Of a stretch of DNA of 64,000 nucleotides, positions 12,667 to 25,225 are shown in pieces (positions within the stretch are counted from its first letter, which is position 1; each line of letters starts with the position of its first letter). A program made the translations under genes and the position numbers. Below the pieces are notes generated by a model. It was not told the DNA's origin, searched no databases, and saw only the letters and a list, made by a program, of their open reading frames with translations. Source of the DNA: Allium sativum (Eukaryota; Streptophyta; Magnoliopsida; Asparagales; Amaryllidaceae); NCBI GenBank assembly GCA_030737875.1, contig CM060912.1, forward strand, positions 203,745,231 through 203,809,230. The letters run 5' to 3'.

Positions 12667-13199
12667 ATGTGAGCGATAGCAATTCTATACAACTAAATAA
12701 AGCAATAACAGGTACAAATAATCATACATGACCTGGACCTGCAACCAAAGAGCTAGCACAACAAGATGTACAATACTCTAAGGTAATACTAACATAGAGC
12801 ATACAATGGAAGTGTCTGTGTCATGGTGATAGCAAACATCAAACATAGAAATCATCCTCACATCTCTCACTCAGTGCGTAAAGCATACGATATCCACCGC
12901 TTTGATCACCAAATCCATTGGGCTCATGACCGGTCCATACCGCACTGGACTCCGTATAACTATTTCTATAGCCATGCCTTTCTGGTTTATAGTCAATAAC
13001 CCTAACCAGTCCACACTTTCCTGGCTCTGGTTCGTCTACATGCCCCCTTTCTCAATGGTGAACCAAAGTTATAAATATCGATAACCCCTTTGCACACATC
13101 CCGCAGCAAAGCCCAACTCTAGAAGTTTACTCTTTGGTTCCATCTGGATCCTGAGTAGTAACTTCCCATTTGGACTTCCTTTGCATCTCGAGTTTTGGT

Positions 13200-13363
13200 C
13201 GTATTGGTGTTCGGTTTGGTTCCTAATCCCCTATCAGGTATGGTTCGGATCTCTTCTTCCTATCCGGTTCGGGTCTCCTCCTCCTATCCGGTTCGGTTCG
13301 GGTCTCTTCCTCCTATCCGGTTTGGTTTGGGTCTCTTCCTCCTATCCGGTTCGGTTTGGTTCT
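13200..13363. repeat. Minisatellite in A's 3' LTR, left half
   Basis: Units of about 29 bp are built from TCTCCTCCTCCTATCC and GGTTCGGTTTGG. Interrupted by B and continued at 23352-23540; the intact counterpart is 43667-44035. Confidence 0.85.
13359..13363. other. Target-site duplication of B, left
   Basis: GTTCT, repeated at 23352-23356 directly after the CA end of B. Confidence 0.85.
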
Positions 13364-13517
13364 TGTAACAACCAGGAAAATCAGAACCAATTAAAAATTT
13401 TTATTTTAGCAATTTTTATGGATTTTGAATATTTAAAATGATTTATTTTAAAAAATAACAACTAAAAATTTATTTAAATCGAAGTTAGAAAGAATAAATT
13501 TATTTTAATTATAAAAC

Positions 13518-13540
13518 GAGCCTGAAATGGCGCGGTAGTT
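13518..13540 (+). repeat. Early-LTR conserved block, B
   Basis: Contains GAGCCTGAAATGGCGCGG. Related sequence at the equivalent place is seen in C (26412-26436) and D (9396-9420, minus strand). In B, C and D it is followed by a phrase like GAATGTACAGGATTC. Confidence 0.7.
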
Positions 13541-14234
13541 TGAAAATTCGATTTCAAATTTCAAACGAATGTACAGGATTCAAAATAAACCGGATTTTAG
13601 TAAAACCAAGAATATTTGAGTCTATTTGAAAATATCTTTCCAACGAATGTGAATAATTCAGATATCATAATGGGAATAAAAAGTTATGTCCAGTTTAAAA
13701 TTCAGAATAGTCGCTATGGAATTTATATATGTTTTAATATAATAAATAGCCATTTTGCAAACGACCTCCATTTTCGACGAAACAACTTTGGTTGAATCCC
13801 GAATGTCAAATTATTGCTAGATTCCAATTTTCATAATTTTTGGAATTAATATTTGAGCGTGGCAAAAGAAAACGCGTTTGGCAATTTCAGTTAGAATTTA
13901 ATCAACTGGAAAATGGCCGTTTTTCAAACGGTCTCCAAATTCGATGAAATTAGTTTTTTTAGGAACGTATCGTCAAAACATAGCTAGATATAATTTTTCT
14001 GGAATTTTCGGAGTCAGTATGTGGCCCCGGTAATTTAAAATGTATGTTTAAATTGAAAATATATTGATTTATATTTTAATTTAAAGAAAAACTATTCGAA
14101 ATGATATAATTGACTTATGGGACATGTCCCGTTGTATCCGGAATGGGGGTATTCAGCTAGGGGCGGCATTCGTTAGGTTTGATTTGGAGTTCATATCAAC
14201 ACACGGTTATTTTTGGAAATAAAAATAATAAAAA

Positions 14235-14250
14235 AATATAAATATAAAAT
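14235..14250 (+). promoter_or_regulatory. TATA-like promoter element in B 5' LTR
   Basis: An ATATAAATATAAAAT run is followed within about 10-20 bases by AAAACCCTAACCCC. The arrangement repeats at 19758-19774 in the other LTR. A start here gives about 0.9 kb of U3 and about 3.5 kb of transcribed LTR. Inferred. Confidence 0.45.
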
Positions 14251-17200
14251 AAGAAAACCCTAACCCCTCATTACTCTTAGTGTCGCCCTCTTCTTCACGA
14301 ACGAACAAAATCATTCGAACCTTCCTCCATAATTCTCGTCCGATCTGAACAATAATAACCGAAATTTATAAAACCAAAATTGAAGTATGAAATGTGGGTT
14401 TCAGATCCAGGGTGGTTTGATCGATCCCGGTGGAGTGGTCTGCTCGATTTTCGAGTGGGAAGGTCGCGCGTTTAGGGGCGGATTGCGAGGCACTGGCGCC
14501 ACCGAGTGGTGTGCCACCTCAGGAGATGGGGGACGAAAGTCGCGGCTATTATATGGTGGCACTCAATCCATCTCCGGTGGCTCCTGTAAGCGGCGCGAGG
14601 TGAGGGTTTGAGGCGAACGGTTTTTGGAGCAGAACGATGGTTAAGTGGAGAAGGTAACGATTTCTTTCGTTATTTTAAACATTATAACTAATTTTTCATT
14701 TAAAATTCAGTTTTTTATATGTATATTACATTTCTAAAATCAGATTTTTTTTTAATAAATATCATTGTGTTAAAAATCAGATTCTTGATATAAATAACAT
14801 TGTTTTTAAAATGTGATTTTTAAATAAAACAGCCTTTCTAAAAAGAATATGATTTATATATACGGAGAATGTTTTAAAAATATGGTTTTTATATATATAG
14901 CTTTAAAATAAAAATATGATTTTTAATTTATATAACAGTTTATAAAAAGTATTGGATTTTGGGTTTACAGTGAATGATGTTTTAAACGACATTTGTTCTT
15001 TAATCCGATTAACCATGAAATGAGATTTGGAATTTATAAATCTTTTTATTAAGATTTAAAGGAAATTTTCCAAAGTAAAGTTTTCCAATTTAATACAGTA
15101 AATTGGGATTGAATGGAATTCGATTTGGTAATAATCGAAGTGAGCTTTTGTGGAGGAAGACTGTTAATATATATGGAATTTAAAAGGCTTTGTCGTTATT
15201 CAATTTATATTATTAGTTGGATACGGAAATTGATATCAATTATATATTGATCTGTTTTCCGTGAAGATTCCATAATCAATTGAATGTGATTTGGGTTTAT
15301 CGTGGACTGTGTTTTAAATGACATTAGTTTTTTAACCCAATAAAAGGCAGGATTACATGTCTAACACTGTATTTCAAACTGTATGGTTGATCTCTTCTAA
15401 ATATATATCTGTTTGGTGTCGGAGAATTTATTCTCTTGCTTAACACACTTCTCTAAGACGTACGAGCTTAGAGGATATATATCGGCAGAAATCAATAGTA
15501 CGGTGTAGATTGTTGACGCGACATGTTTGATTTCCCAAAGTTAAATAATCATTAATACTGATTTTTGGGAAGCTTAAAACTAAGTGGAGTTTTAATGAAT
15601 CTTGAATTAGATTGAAATGTGAATTGGTAATTTAAATTATCAAATTTAGGGAAATGATCGAGAATGGAGTATCACCAGTTTTACTCCAGGCGATAGTCAA
15701 ATCTTTAATTAGATTTGAACGTGAAATGGTAATTAAATTTTACCGATAACACCGTGGTTTTAGATATTGAGTATTACTAGTTTTGCTCCATGGGATGAAT
15801 AGGTTGGGATTGGGAAATTAAACAAATGATTACTTCGGTAAGTTGCGCTAATCCCGACTAGTTGGTAAACCTTAATTTAGTTTAGAATTGATATCCAAAT
15901 GAAGATTAAAGAATAAATTAAAATAATTTATCTTTGATAAAATTAATGGTAACCGTTCCCTAACGATGTGAATATTTGAATAAAAGAATATTCTGATTGG
16001 AATGAGGTGTATGTTGTGTTTTAATAGCACTAATTTATAAAATATGCGAGTTATTCGGAAAGGCCGGGTTTATACCCATTCTGAATAACTGATTCGACGA
16101 TAAGTCGAAGATAAAGATGGTGGTTAAAGACGGAAGGTCTTCACATTATTTGGATGATTACTGATGTCTTGATTGGGCTGTACACCCCAGACAAGGTAAT
16201 AAGTGGTGATCGTCCAGGCGTACTTGGAGATAGACCGGATATGCGAGGACCTCTCTCCTGTATTGGACATATGGGACGAGGAATAAAGTGCCTCTGGTTT
16301 CGTTCAGACCTAGAACGAACTTGTAAATGGATGTGTGTATGACATTGGATTTTATTCTATTTTGATTGATCTCTATTAAATATATATCTGTTTGGTGTTG
16401 GAGAATTTATTCTCTTGCTTAACACCCTTCTCTAAGACGTACGAGCTTAGAGGTTATATATCGATAGATATCAGTCGCATGGCGTGAATTGTCAATGTGG
16501 CATGCTGAGATGCCAATGATCAAGGCTTTTGTTGAAAAGCAGAGCCTTGTGGTTGATGACCAAAGCATGGATTTAAATAGCATAGCATTTTGTAGTGTTA
16601 ATTCGCGAGCCTCACACCCAGGTGTGAACCAAAAACAGGATAGTGACTGCATGGAAATGGACATATGTTAGTTCTAGGTATGAGTAACGTCATGGTAGGG
16701 AGCCCAGACTGTTTACTCATGTGGATGTTGCAAACTATTATTACTTAATGGGAGACGAGGTACCTCGGATATATCGGTCACTACGGGATCAATGGATATA
16801 TCAGTCACTACGAGGCTGATGGGAGATGGTCAACATACTGATCATTTTAGAGGTTCAATAGAACCGGGTAACATATAGTTTATGGTATAATTAATCATCG
16901 ACGGACGACCGACCATGAAGATCCAAGGGTTGCCCAGAGTGCGTAGTCCTGAGGCACTTGCTAGTGTGTCTCGAAGCGGAGAGGAGCCATCCCTTACCTC
17001 GATTCATAGATGGAAACCCAATTTCCAATACGTGATATTCGATTTTAGTTGTAAATATAAATATGGCGACGTAATATAATGGTACCAATGCCTCCTATGA
17101 TTGATACATTTAATTTTGAAGTTAATTTCTTCACTTATTGTAATATTAAAAGATGAAATTTCGCGTATCAAGCATATTTGGTTAGTATAAGGGAAAACTC

Positions 17201-17389
17201 TATCCTCGACCGCGTTCATTGTGTGATTGGACCTGGGTCTTATAATAGCTTCAATTTTTTCTTTAGCATTGCGTTGTTTGTTTTACGCACTGGTATTCAT
17301 AGGGGATAAACCCGTTCCGTGTTATACCGCGTGGTTCCGTGATTTACCTAACTTTAAAATCAAGCAAATAACTGTTTTTGTTCTCACAC

Positions 17390-17403
17390 CAGTCACATGA
17401 CTG
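17390..17403 (+). other. Conserved LTR hairpin, B 5' LTR
   Basis: CAGTC, loop ACAT, GACTG, preceded by CTCACAC and followed by ACCTGGAGTTTATT. It lies 367 bases before the LTR end. Confidence 0.75.
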
Positions 17404-17772
17404 ACCTGGAGTTTATTTTTTTAACCTAAACTCTGGGTACCCCTATTTTCCACAGGGGGAGCTAGTAGTTGGGTTTTTGTAGATTTCTAGTTTATAGGAT
17501 CCTGTTTTATAGTTGGAGCTATATTTGGAACGCTCTGTATCCATGTATTTCTTACAGTTGTGTTATGTATTATTTTTTCACTGCTATGTAATGTATTTTA
17601 ATCTATGATATTTTCCAATGTGTAATATTTATTCATACTCTGTAGTATTCTTGTACTGTGATGTAAATTGTTGTAATAAGCAATGAAATGTCTCTATTGT
17701 TTGTGTTCTGATTTGTCATGTTCTCAACTCAATCCGGGCTTTCCCATAAGGGTAAGTTTGGGTTGTCTCACT

Positions 17773-17784
17773 TGGTATCAGAGC
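17773..17784 (+). other. Primer-binding site of element B
   Basis: TGGTATCAGAGC, two bases after the LTR; complementary to the 3' end of initiator tRNA-Met. Confidence 0.9.
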
Positions 17785-18448
17785 TTTGGCTTACAGAGCT
17801 CGAGAACAAGACACAGTAGAACCATATGAAAGAATTCATCAGAGATTGGATTAGTAATATCCAATAAGAATGACTCGTTAGAGATGGGATCAGTAGTATC
17901 CTAGAATGAGTTCTACGAGTGTTATTTTTGAAACGAAAATGAAAAACCAATTTTGTTTTGAAAATTTAAACCTTATTATATGTATTTGAATATTTTATTT
18001 TAAATTGATTTGGAATATTGGGTATATGAAGATTTTGCATATACGCCTAGCTAGCGTATACACGAAGTCTCAAATATACTGGATGGATATAGAATCACAC
18101 TCTAATCGCCCCGGGATGATTTTGAAGATTGCCATGGCATCATCAGCATTTATGTTCGAGTTTCGAAGGTGGGATATCTATATATTTCCAATTGACTGGT
18201 GTGAGAACCAAAATTAAATAGGGTTACTGTTGTTGATTGGCACCAAAAACATGATTATATATATATATATATCTAAGTTATGAATTTGAAAATTTAATGA
18301 AACAATTGATTGTTGATTGTATTGTATGATTATTAGTTCAACTAATTAAAATATTGGAATGATCAAACCAATAGGAAAATGTAAGGCAAATTGAAACAAA
18401 TTATTGAACTGAATTGAATATTGGTTGAAATTGCATACATGTACATGC

Positions 18449-18451
<3 letters not shown>

Positions 18452-18510
<59 letters not shown>
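18452..18510. repeat. (AT)n microsatellite
   Basis: An uninterrupted AT dinucleotide run of about 59 bases inside element B's interior. Confidence 0.95.
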
Positions 18511-18514
<4 letters not shown>

Positions 18515-18600
18515 CAGGTCATAGCAGGGAAGCTAAGCAGAGGAATAAAATTGTATGCCCTGACAAATAGGTATACATGTTCACTAATTTATTGGGTTTG

Positions 18601-18666
18601 GATGATTTTATGAGCCGATTGGCTAGCCGCTTGGCGTTTTCTTTTTCTTTTGGATTGATGAGGGCC
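18601..18666 (+). repeat. Conserved pre-PPT block, B
   Basis: Contains GGCTAGCCGCTTGGC and then CTTTTTCTTTTGGATTG. It is strikingly close to D copy 2 (2746-2810) although the surrounding sequences differ. It ends 222 bases before the 3' LTR. Confidence 0.75.
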
Positions 18667-18875
18667 TTGCATGGCTAGTTGCGGTTTTAAATGTCTCCCC
18701 GTATAAAGGAGTTTATAGCAGAAAAAATTCGAAAATTTAGGGTGTTAGCCAAGATTTTGAAGAATTTGAAAATTCTTAGAAACTAAAAAGTTGAAGAATG
18801 AAAGCCAGAGTGAAAGTTGATTTGGTTAGTAAAACAACTTCCAGCTTCGTTCCTTTTTTAGGACGAAAAGATTTT

Positions 18876-18887
18876 AAGTGGGGGAGA
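18876..18887 (+). other. Polypurine tract of element B
   Basis: AAGTGGGGGAGA immediately before the TG of the 3' LTR, with AGGACGAAAAG shortly upstream. Confidence 0.85.
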
Positions 18888-18888
18888 T

Positions 18889-21800
18889 TGTAACAACCCG
18901 AATAATCAGAACTAATTTAAATTTTTTATTTTTATGGATTTTGAATATTTAAAATGATTTATTTTTAATAATAATGACTAAAAATTTATTTAAATCAAAG
19001 TTAGAATGAATAAATTTATTTTAATTATAAAACGAGCCCGAAATGGCGTGGTAGTTTGAAAATTCGATTTCAAATTTCAAATTTCAAATGAATGTACAGG
19101 ATTCAAAATAAACCAGATTTTAGTAAAACCAGAAATGTTTGAATCTATTTGAAAATATCTTTCCAACGAATGTGAAAAATCCAGATTTCATAACAGGAAT
19201 AAAAAGTTATGCCCAGTTTAAAATTCAGAATAGTTGCTATGGAATTTATATATATTTTAATATAATAAATAGCCATTTTGCAAATGACCTCCGTTTTCGA
19301 TGAAACCACTTTGGTTGAATCCAAAACGTCAAATTATTGCTAGATTCCAATTTTCATAATTTTTGGAATTAATATGTGAGCATGGCAAAAGAAAACGCGT
19401 TTGGTAATTTCAGTTTGAATTTAATCAATTGGAAAATGACCATTTTTCAAACGGTCTCCAAATTCGACGAAATTAGATTTGTTAGGACCATATTGTCGAA
19501 ATATAGCTAGATATATTTTTTCTGGAATTTTCGGAGTCAATGTGTGTCCCCGGTAATTTAAAATGTATGTTTAAATTCAAAATATATTGATTTATATTTT
19601 AATTTAAAGAAAAACTGTTTGAAACGATGGAATTGGCTTACTGGACATATCCCATTATGTCCGGAATGGGGGTATTCAACTAGGGTTGACAGTCGTTGAG
19701 TTTGATTTGGAGTTCATATCAACACACGGTTATTTTTGGAAATAAAAATAATAATAAAATATATAAATATAAAATAAGAAAACTCTAACCCCTCATTACT
19801 CTCAACGCCACCCTTTTCTTCACGAACGAGCAAAATCGCTTGAACCTTCCGCAATAATTATCGTCCGATCTAAACAATAATAACCGAAATTTATAAAACC
19901 AAAATTGAAGTGTGAAATGTGGGCTTCAAATCCAGGGTGGTTTGATCGATCCTGGTGGAGTGGTCTGCTCGATTTTCGAGCGGGAAGGTTGCGCTTTTAG
20001 GGGCGGATTGCGAGGCGCTGGCGCCGCCGAGTGGTGTGCAACCTCAGACGTTGGGGGACGGGGGTCGCGGCTACATCATGGTGGCACTCGATCCATCTTC
20101 GGTGGCTCCTGTAAGCGGCGCGAGGTGAGGGTTTGAGGCGAACGGTTTTTGGAGCAGAACGATGGTTAAGTGGAGAAGGTAACGCTTTCTTTCATTATTT
20201 TAAATGTTATAACTAACTTTGCATTTAAAATTCAGATTTTTATGTGTATATTACATTGATAAAATCAGATTTTTTATAAATATCATTGTGTTAAAATCAT
20301 ATTCTTGATATAAATAGCATTGTTTTCAAAATGTGATTTTTAAATAAAACAACCTTTATAAAAAAATATGATTTATATATACGGAGAATGTTTTAAAAAT
20401 ATGGTTTATATATATAGCTTTAAAATAAAAATATGATTTTTAATTTATATAACAGTTTATAAAAGGAATTGGATTTTGGGTTTATAATGAACGATGTTTT
20501 AAACGACATTTGTTCTTTAACCCGATTAACCGTGAAATGAGATTTGGAATTTATAAATCTTTTTATTAATATTTAAAGGAAATTTTCCAAAAGTAAAGTT
20601 TTCCAATTTAATACAGTAAATTGGGATTGAATGGAATTCGATTTGCTAATAATCGAAGTGAGCTTATGTGCAAGAAGACTGTTAATATATATGGAATTTA
20701 AAACGCTTTGTCGTTATTCCATTTATATTATTAGTCGGATACAGAAATTGATATCGATTATACATTGATCTGATTTCCATGAAGATTCCATAATTAATGG
20801 AATGTGATTTGGGTTTATCGTGGACTGTGTTTTAAATGACATTTGTTCTTTAACCCAGTAAAAGGCAGGATTAAATGTCTAATATTGTATTTCAAACTGT
20901 ATGGTTGATCTCTGCTAAATATATACCTGTTTGGTGGCGAAGAATTTATTCTCTTACTTAACACCCTTCTCTAAGACGTACGAGCTTAGAGGTTATATAT
21001 CGGCAGAAATCAATAGTACGGTGTAGATTGTCGATGCGGCATGTTTGATTTCCCAAAGTTAAATAATCATTAATACTGATTTTTGGGAAGCTTAAAACTA
21101 AGTGGAGTTTTAATGAATCTTGAATTAGATTGAAATGCGAATTGATAATTTAAATTATCAAATTTGGGGAAATGATCGAGAATGGAGTATCACCAGTTTT
21201 ACTCCAGGTGATAGTCAAATCTTTAATTAGATTTGAACGTGAAACGATAATTAAGTTTTACCGATAACACCGTGGTGTTAGATATGGAGTATTACCAGTT
21301 TTGCTCCATGGGATGAATAGGTTGGGATTGGGAAATTAAACAAATGATTACTTCGTTAAGTTGCGCTAATCCCGACTAGTTGATAAACCTTAATCTGGTT
21401 TAGAATTGATATCCAAAGGAAAATTAAAGAATAAATTAAAAGAATTTAACTTTGATAAATTTAATGGGAACCGTTCCCTAATGATGTGAATATTTGAATA
21501 AAAGAATATTCTGAAATGGAATGAGGCGTATGTTGTGTTTTTATAGCACTTGTTTATAAAATATGCGAGTTTTTCGGAAAGGCCGGGTTCATACCCATTC
21601 TGAATAAATGATTCGACGATAAGTCGATGATGAAGACGATGGTTGAAGACCGGAGGTCTTCACATCATTTGGATGATTACTGATGTTTTTATTGGGTTGT
21701 ACACCCAAGAAAAGGTAATAAGTGGTGATCGTCCAGACGTACTTGGAGATCGACCGTATATGCGAGGACCTCTCTCTTGTATTGGACATATGGGACCAGG

Positions 21801-22571
21801 AATAAGGTGCCTCCGGTTTCGTTCAGACCCAGAACGAACTTGTAAATGGATGTGTGTATGACATTGGATTTTATTATGTATTGATTGATCTCTATTAAAT
21901 ATATATTTGTTTGGTGGCAGAGAATTTATTCTCTTGCATAACACCCTTCTCTAAAACGTACGAGCTTAGAGGTTATATATCGAGAAATATCAGTCGCATG
22001 GCGTGAATTGCCAGTGTGGCATGCTGAGATGCAAATGATCAAGGCTTTTGTTGAAAAGCTGAGCCTTGTGGTTGATGATTAAAGCATGGATTTAAATAAC
22101 ATAGCATTGTGTAGCGTTAATTCGTGAGCCTGACACCCAGGTGTGAACCAAAAATTGGATAGTGACTGCATGGAAATGGACATATGTTAGTTCTAGCTAC
22201 GAGTAACGTCATGGTATGGAGCCTAGACTGTTTCCTCATGTGGATGTTGCACACTATTATTACTTGATGGGAGACGAGGTACCTCGGATATATCGGTCAC
22301 TACAGGATCGATGGATATATCAGTCACTACGGGGCCGATGGGATATGGTCGAAATACTAAACATTTTAGATGTTCGATAGAACCGACTAACATATAGTTT
22401 ATGATATACTTAATCATCGACGGATGACCGGCCATGAAGATCCAAGGGTATCCCAGAGTGCGTTGTCCTGAGGCACTTGCTAGTGTGTCTCGAAGCGGAG
22501 AGGAGCCATCCCTTGCCTTGGTTCATAGACGGAAACCCAATTTCCAATACGTGATATTCGATTTTAGTTGT

Positions 22572-22644
<73 letters not shown>

Positions 22645-23351
22645 CATGGCGACGTGCTATAATGGTACCTACGCCGCCTATGATTGATACATTTATATTT
22701 GAAGTTGATTTCTTCACTTATAGTAATATTAAAAGATGAAATTTCGCGTATAAAGCATACTTGGCTGTTATACAGGAAAACTCTATCCTCGACTGCGTTC
22801 ATTGTGTGATGGGACCTAAGTCTTATAATACCTTCATTTTTCTCTTTAGCATTGCGCTGTTTGTTTTATGCACTAGTATTTATGGGGGATAAACCCGTTC
22901 CTGTTATACGGCGTGGTCCCGTGATTTACCTAACTTTAAAATTAAGCTAATAACTGTTTTAGTTCTCACACCAGTCACATGACTAACCTGGAGTTTATTG
23001 TTTTAACCTAAACTCTGGGTGCCCCTATTTTCCACACGAACAACCAGTAGTTGGGTTTTTGCAGATTTCTATTTTATAGGATCCTGGTTTACAGCTGGAG
23101 CTATATTCGAAACACTCCGTATCCGTATATTTCTTACAGTTGTGTTATGTATTATTTTACCGCTGCAATGTAGTGTATTTTAATCTCTGATATTTTCCAA
23201 TGTGTAATATTTATTCATACTCTGTAATATTCTTGTACTCTGATGTGAAATGTTGTAATAAGCAATGAAATGTTCTATTGTTTGTGTTCTAATTTGTCAT
23301 GTTCTCAACTCAATCTGGGCTTTCCCGTAAGGGGAAGTTTGGGTCGTCTCA
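18889..23351 (+). mobile_element. Element B 3' LTR (4,463 bp)
   Basis: Matches 13364-17770 along its length. The main length difference is a (CA)n(TA)n expansion at 22574-22643, absent from the other LTR. The TATA run is at 19758-19774. The hairpin (22972-22985) has a changed last stem base (GACTA). Confidence 0.92.
22574..22643. repeat. (CA)n(TA)n microsatellite in B's 3' LTR
   Basis: About 46 bases of CA repeats pass into about 24 bases of TA. The equivalent place in the 5' LTR (17050-17065) has only a short AAATATAAATATGG run, so the expansion happened after insertion. Confidence 0.95.
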
Positions 23352-23356
23352 GTTCT
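23352..23356. other. Target-site duplication of B, right
   Basis: GTTCT, matching 13359-13363. Confidence 0.85.
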
Positions 23357-24558
23357 CTTCCTCCTACCCGGTTCGGTTCGGGTCTCCTCCTCCTATCAGG
23401 TTTGGTTCGGGTCTCCTCCTCCTATCTGGTTCGGTTCGGGTCACCTCCTCCTATCGGGTTCGGTTCGGGTCTCCTCCTATCTGGTTCGGATCGGGTCTCC
23501 TCCTCCTATCCGGTTCGGATCGGGTCTCCTCCTTCTAACCGGACCAAAACTCTGCAAATTTTCCAACAAGCTGTTTTCGCCAAACGACGACATTTTCGAC
23601 CATTCTAACTTCCCTATGCAATCATAAAACATACCAAATAGCCGTAATAACATGTAGAATCAACAGAAAACATCAAAACAACAATTTCATATGTTAATTT
23701 AGATCAAACGTACCCAAAACCATGATTTCCCCCTTAACCATGTTATTTTCCCCTTAAACATGTCAAACTATAGGATTAGCAAACTTAATCCAAATTAAGC
23801 CAAATTCATACCAACAACATAAAATATGATTTTAAATTTTCACATATTTTTCCAGCATTTTTAGATGCATAATTTCGCTAATTATCACTAATTAGCCATA
23901 ATTAGTGTATAAACATGCAAATCACTCACCTTAGCGAAAAATAAATGTTAGATCTGAAACATCTACTGATTTGGTTTGGATTCCAATGTCGTGCAGCAGC
24001 TCTATCTTGAATTTGGTGCTAATATGGCTTGATTTGTTGTAGATTTGATCAATTAGTGATTAGAAAGTGATTAGAGAGGGATTTGGAAGATGAAAGCCAT
24101 GATTAGGATTACAAAAGGTTTGTGGCGACTAGAAGAATGAAAGGAGACAATTTCCCAACTCCTTTCAGCCCTCCCATAACCCTAATCCCGAAATGGGTTA
24201 TGAACCAAGTTGCTAATCACTTAATTAAGCCCAACTAGGCTGTTTTTCCATCTTCAAATCTTATTTCAGCCATAACTCCCAAACGGTAAGTCCGTTTGAT
24301 TAATGTGACCACTCTAAGAAATGGAAAACCATCATCCGAATCTAATGGAAGTAGTCTTAGGTAAAATTCCTTACCAATCAAAAGTTATAGGTGAAACCAG
24401 CTTCGCTAGGGGTAAAACGGTCATTTAAATTTTGGCCAAAATCATGAATGTGGGAAATTACCCCGATAGTTGTTTCCCAAAGTTACACGACCATTTGACT
24501 TCGTATGAAATAAAAAAAATTCTACAATCCTCCGATATGTAGAATGCGGTTCGTTACA
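23357..24558 (-). mobile_element. Element A 3' LTR, second part
   Basis: Continues the minisatellite (to about 23540) and then matches 43850-45022. It ends TTCGTTACA beside the polypurine tract of A. Confidence 0.88.
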
Positions 24559-24572
24559 CTCTCCCCGCTTAA
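24559..24572 (-). other. Polypurine tract of element A
   Basis: The minus strand reads AAGCGGGGAGAG before TGTAACGAACCGC, with GGGCGAAATTTC just upstream, the usual gypsy arrangement. Confidence 0.8.
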
Positions 24573-24759
24573 GAAATTTCGCCCATGAAATTCCTTAACC
24601 ATGAAAACATACAATGTTGCCCAGCATGCCTATCAGCCATTTACAAACAATCAAACATACATAATAACACAACAAGCCTATCCTAGCATGCAGTTTGCTA
24701 ACAAGGGAATAACTATATCGCGATTAAAATCTTACCAGGTAAAGAGCTCTAGATATGAC

Positions 24760-25085
24760 TTCCTTATGCACTCATCGGTTTCCTAAGTACAGTCATTCTC
24801 ATCGTCACTCCATTGGACCTTAACCAGTTTCACCATCTTCCTATGAAGTTGCTTCATATCGTGTCCGATAATACAAACCGGTCTACGGTTTCCAACTGCC
24901 TTGTGTTCTATCTCGATATCATCCAACTGGTCTGGTGAAATAGTCATATCAGAATCGTGCATGAGCTTCCTTAACCGAGAAACATGAAGTACGTTGTGCA
25001 CTCCCGCCATCTTGTCAGGTAATCCAACTTTATACGCTAAATTCCCAACTTGTTCGAGAACTGGAAATGGACCAACAAACCTTGG
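24760..25085 (-). pseudogene. Element A integrase C-terminus: GPY/F module and chromodomain, broken
   Basis: The frame starts near 25085 with a GPF core (RFVGPFPVLEQVGNLAYKVG), runs into the HVSRLRK segment that closes the integrase, and then a chromodomain-like segment with RRPVCIIGHD and KLVKVQWSDDEND. In chromoviruses this domain binds chromatin and steers integration. Where the family has a Trp-Glu pair after the core, the Trp codon is a TAG (just after residue T at 24783), so the domain is truncated. Upstream the frame is lost by a one-base shift and a TAA near 25090. Confidence 0.8.
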
Positions 25086-25225
25086 TGCTAATTACCTCTC
25101 CTACCAAAGCGAATCACACTCTTCAACGGAGAAATCTTGACGAATACCAAGTCACCAACGGAGAATTTCAGATCTCTTCGTCTTTTATCAGCATAACTCT
25201 TCTGCCTGTTTTGGGCAGCCTTCAT

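Larger units (their letters stand above)
12210..13363 (-). mobile_element. Element A 3' LTR, first part
   Basis: It matches 42647-43790 or so of the other LTR. The part ends in the TATCCGGTTCGG minisatellite, where element B has inserted; the LTR resumes at 23357. Confidence 0.88.
13364..17770 (+). mobile_element. Element B 5' LTR (4,407 bp)
   Basis: Begins TGTAACAACCAGG and ends GTCTCA. It holds a GAAATGGCG block (13518-13540), a TCGCTATGGAATTTA phrase near 13712, a GCAAACGACCTCCATTTTCG phrase near 13758, a TATA-rich run (14235-14250), a GC-richer stretch (14380-14640) with a 74-codon frame, and the conserved hairpin (17390-17403). Confidence 0.92.
17771..18888 (+). mobile_element. Element B internal region, non-coding
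   Basis: Primer site, about 1 kb without any recognisable frame, an (AT)n tract, the conserved pre-PPT block and a polypurine tract. The frame at 18005-18217 (70 codons) has no family resemblance. Confidence 0.85.
13364..23351 (+). mobile_element. Element B: coding-free element with giant LTRs
   Basis: Two plus-strand LTRs (13364-17770 and 18889-23351) flank only 1,118 bp. The LTRs run TG to CA, the primer site is one base plus spacer after the first LTR, a polypurine tract precedes the second, and GTTCT flanks the whole. No retroviral protein motif is present, so it cannot supply its own enzymes and fits the LARD concept, although LARD interiors are usually longer. The two LTRs still align throughout with scattered differences, so it is younger than host element A but not recent. 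Confidence 0.92.

Noticed and set aside
14387..14611. 74-codon frame kept open in both LTRs of B (also 19912-20136)
   Set aside because: Both copies are open, but about a dozen residues differ and nearly all the base changes alter the residue, so nothing suggests selection on a protein. The length is also expected by chance in this GC-richer patch.
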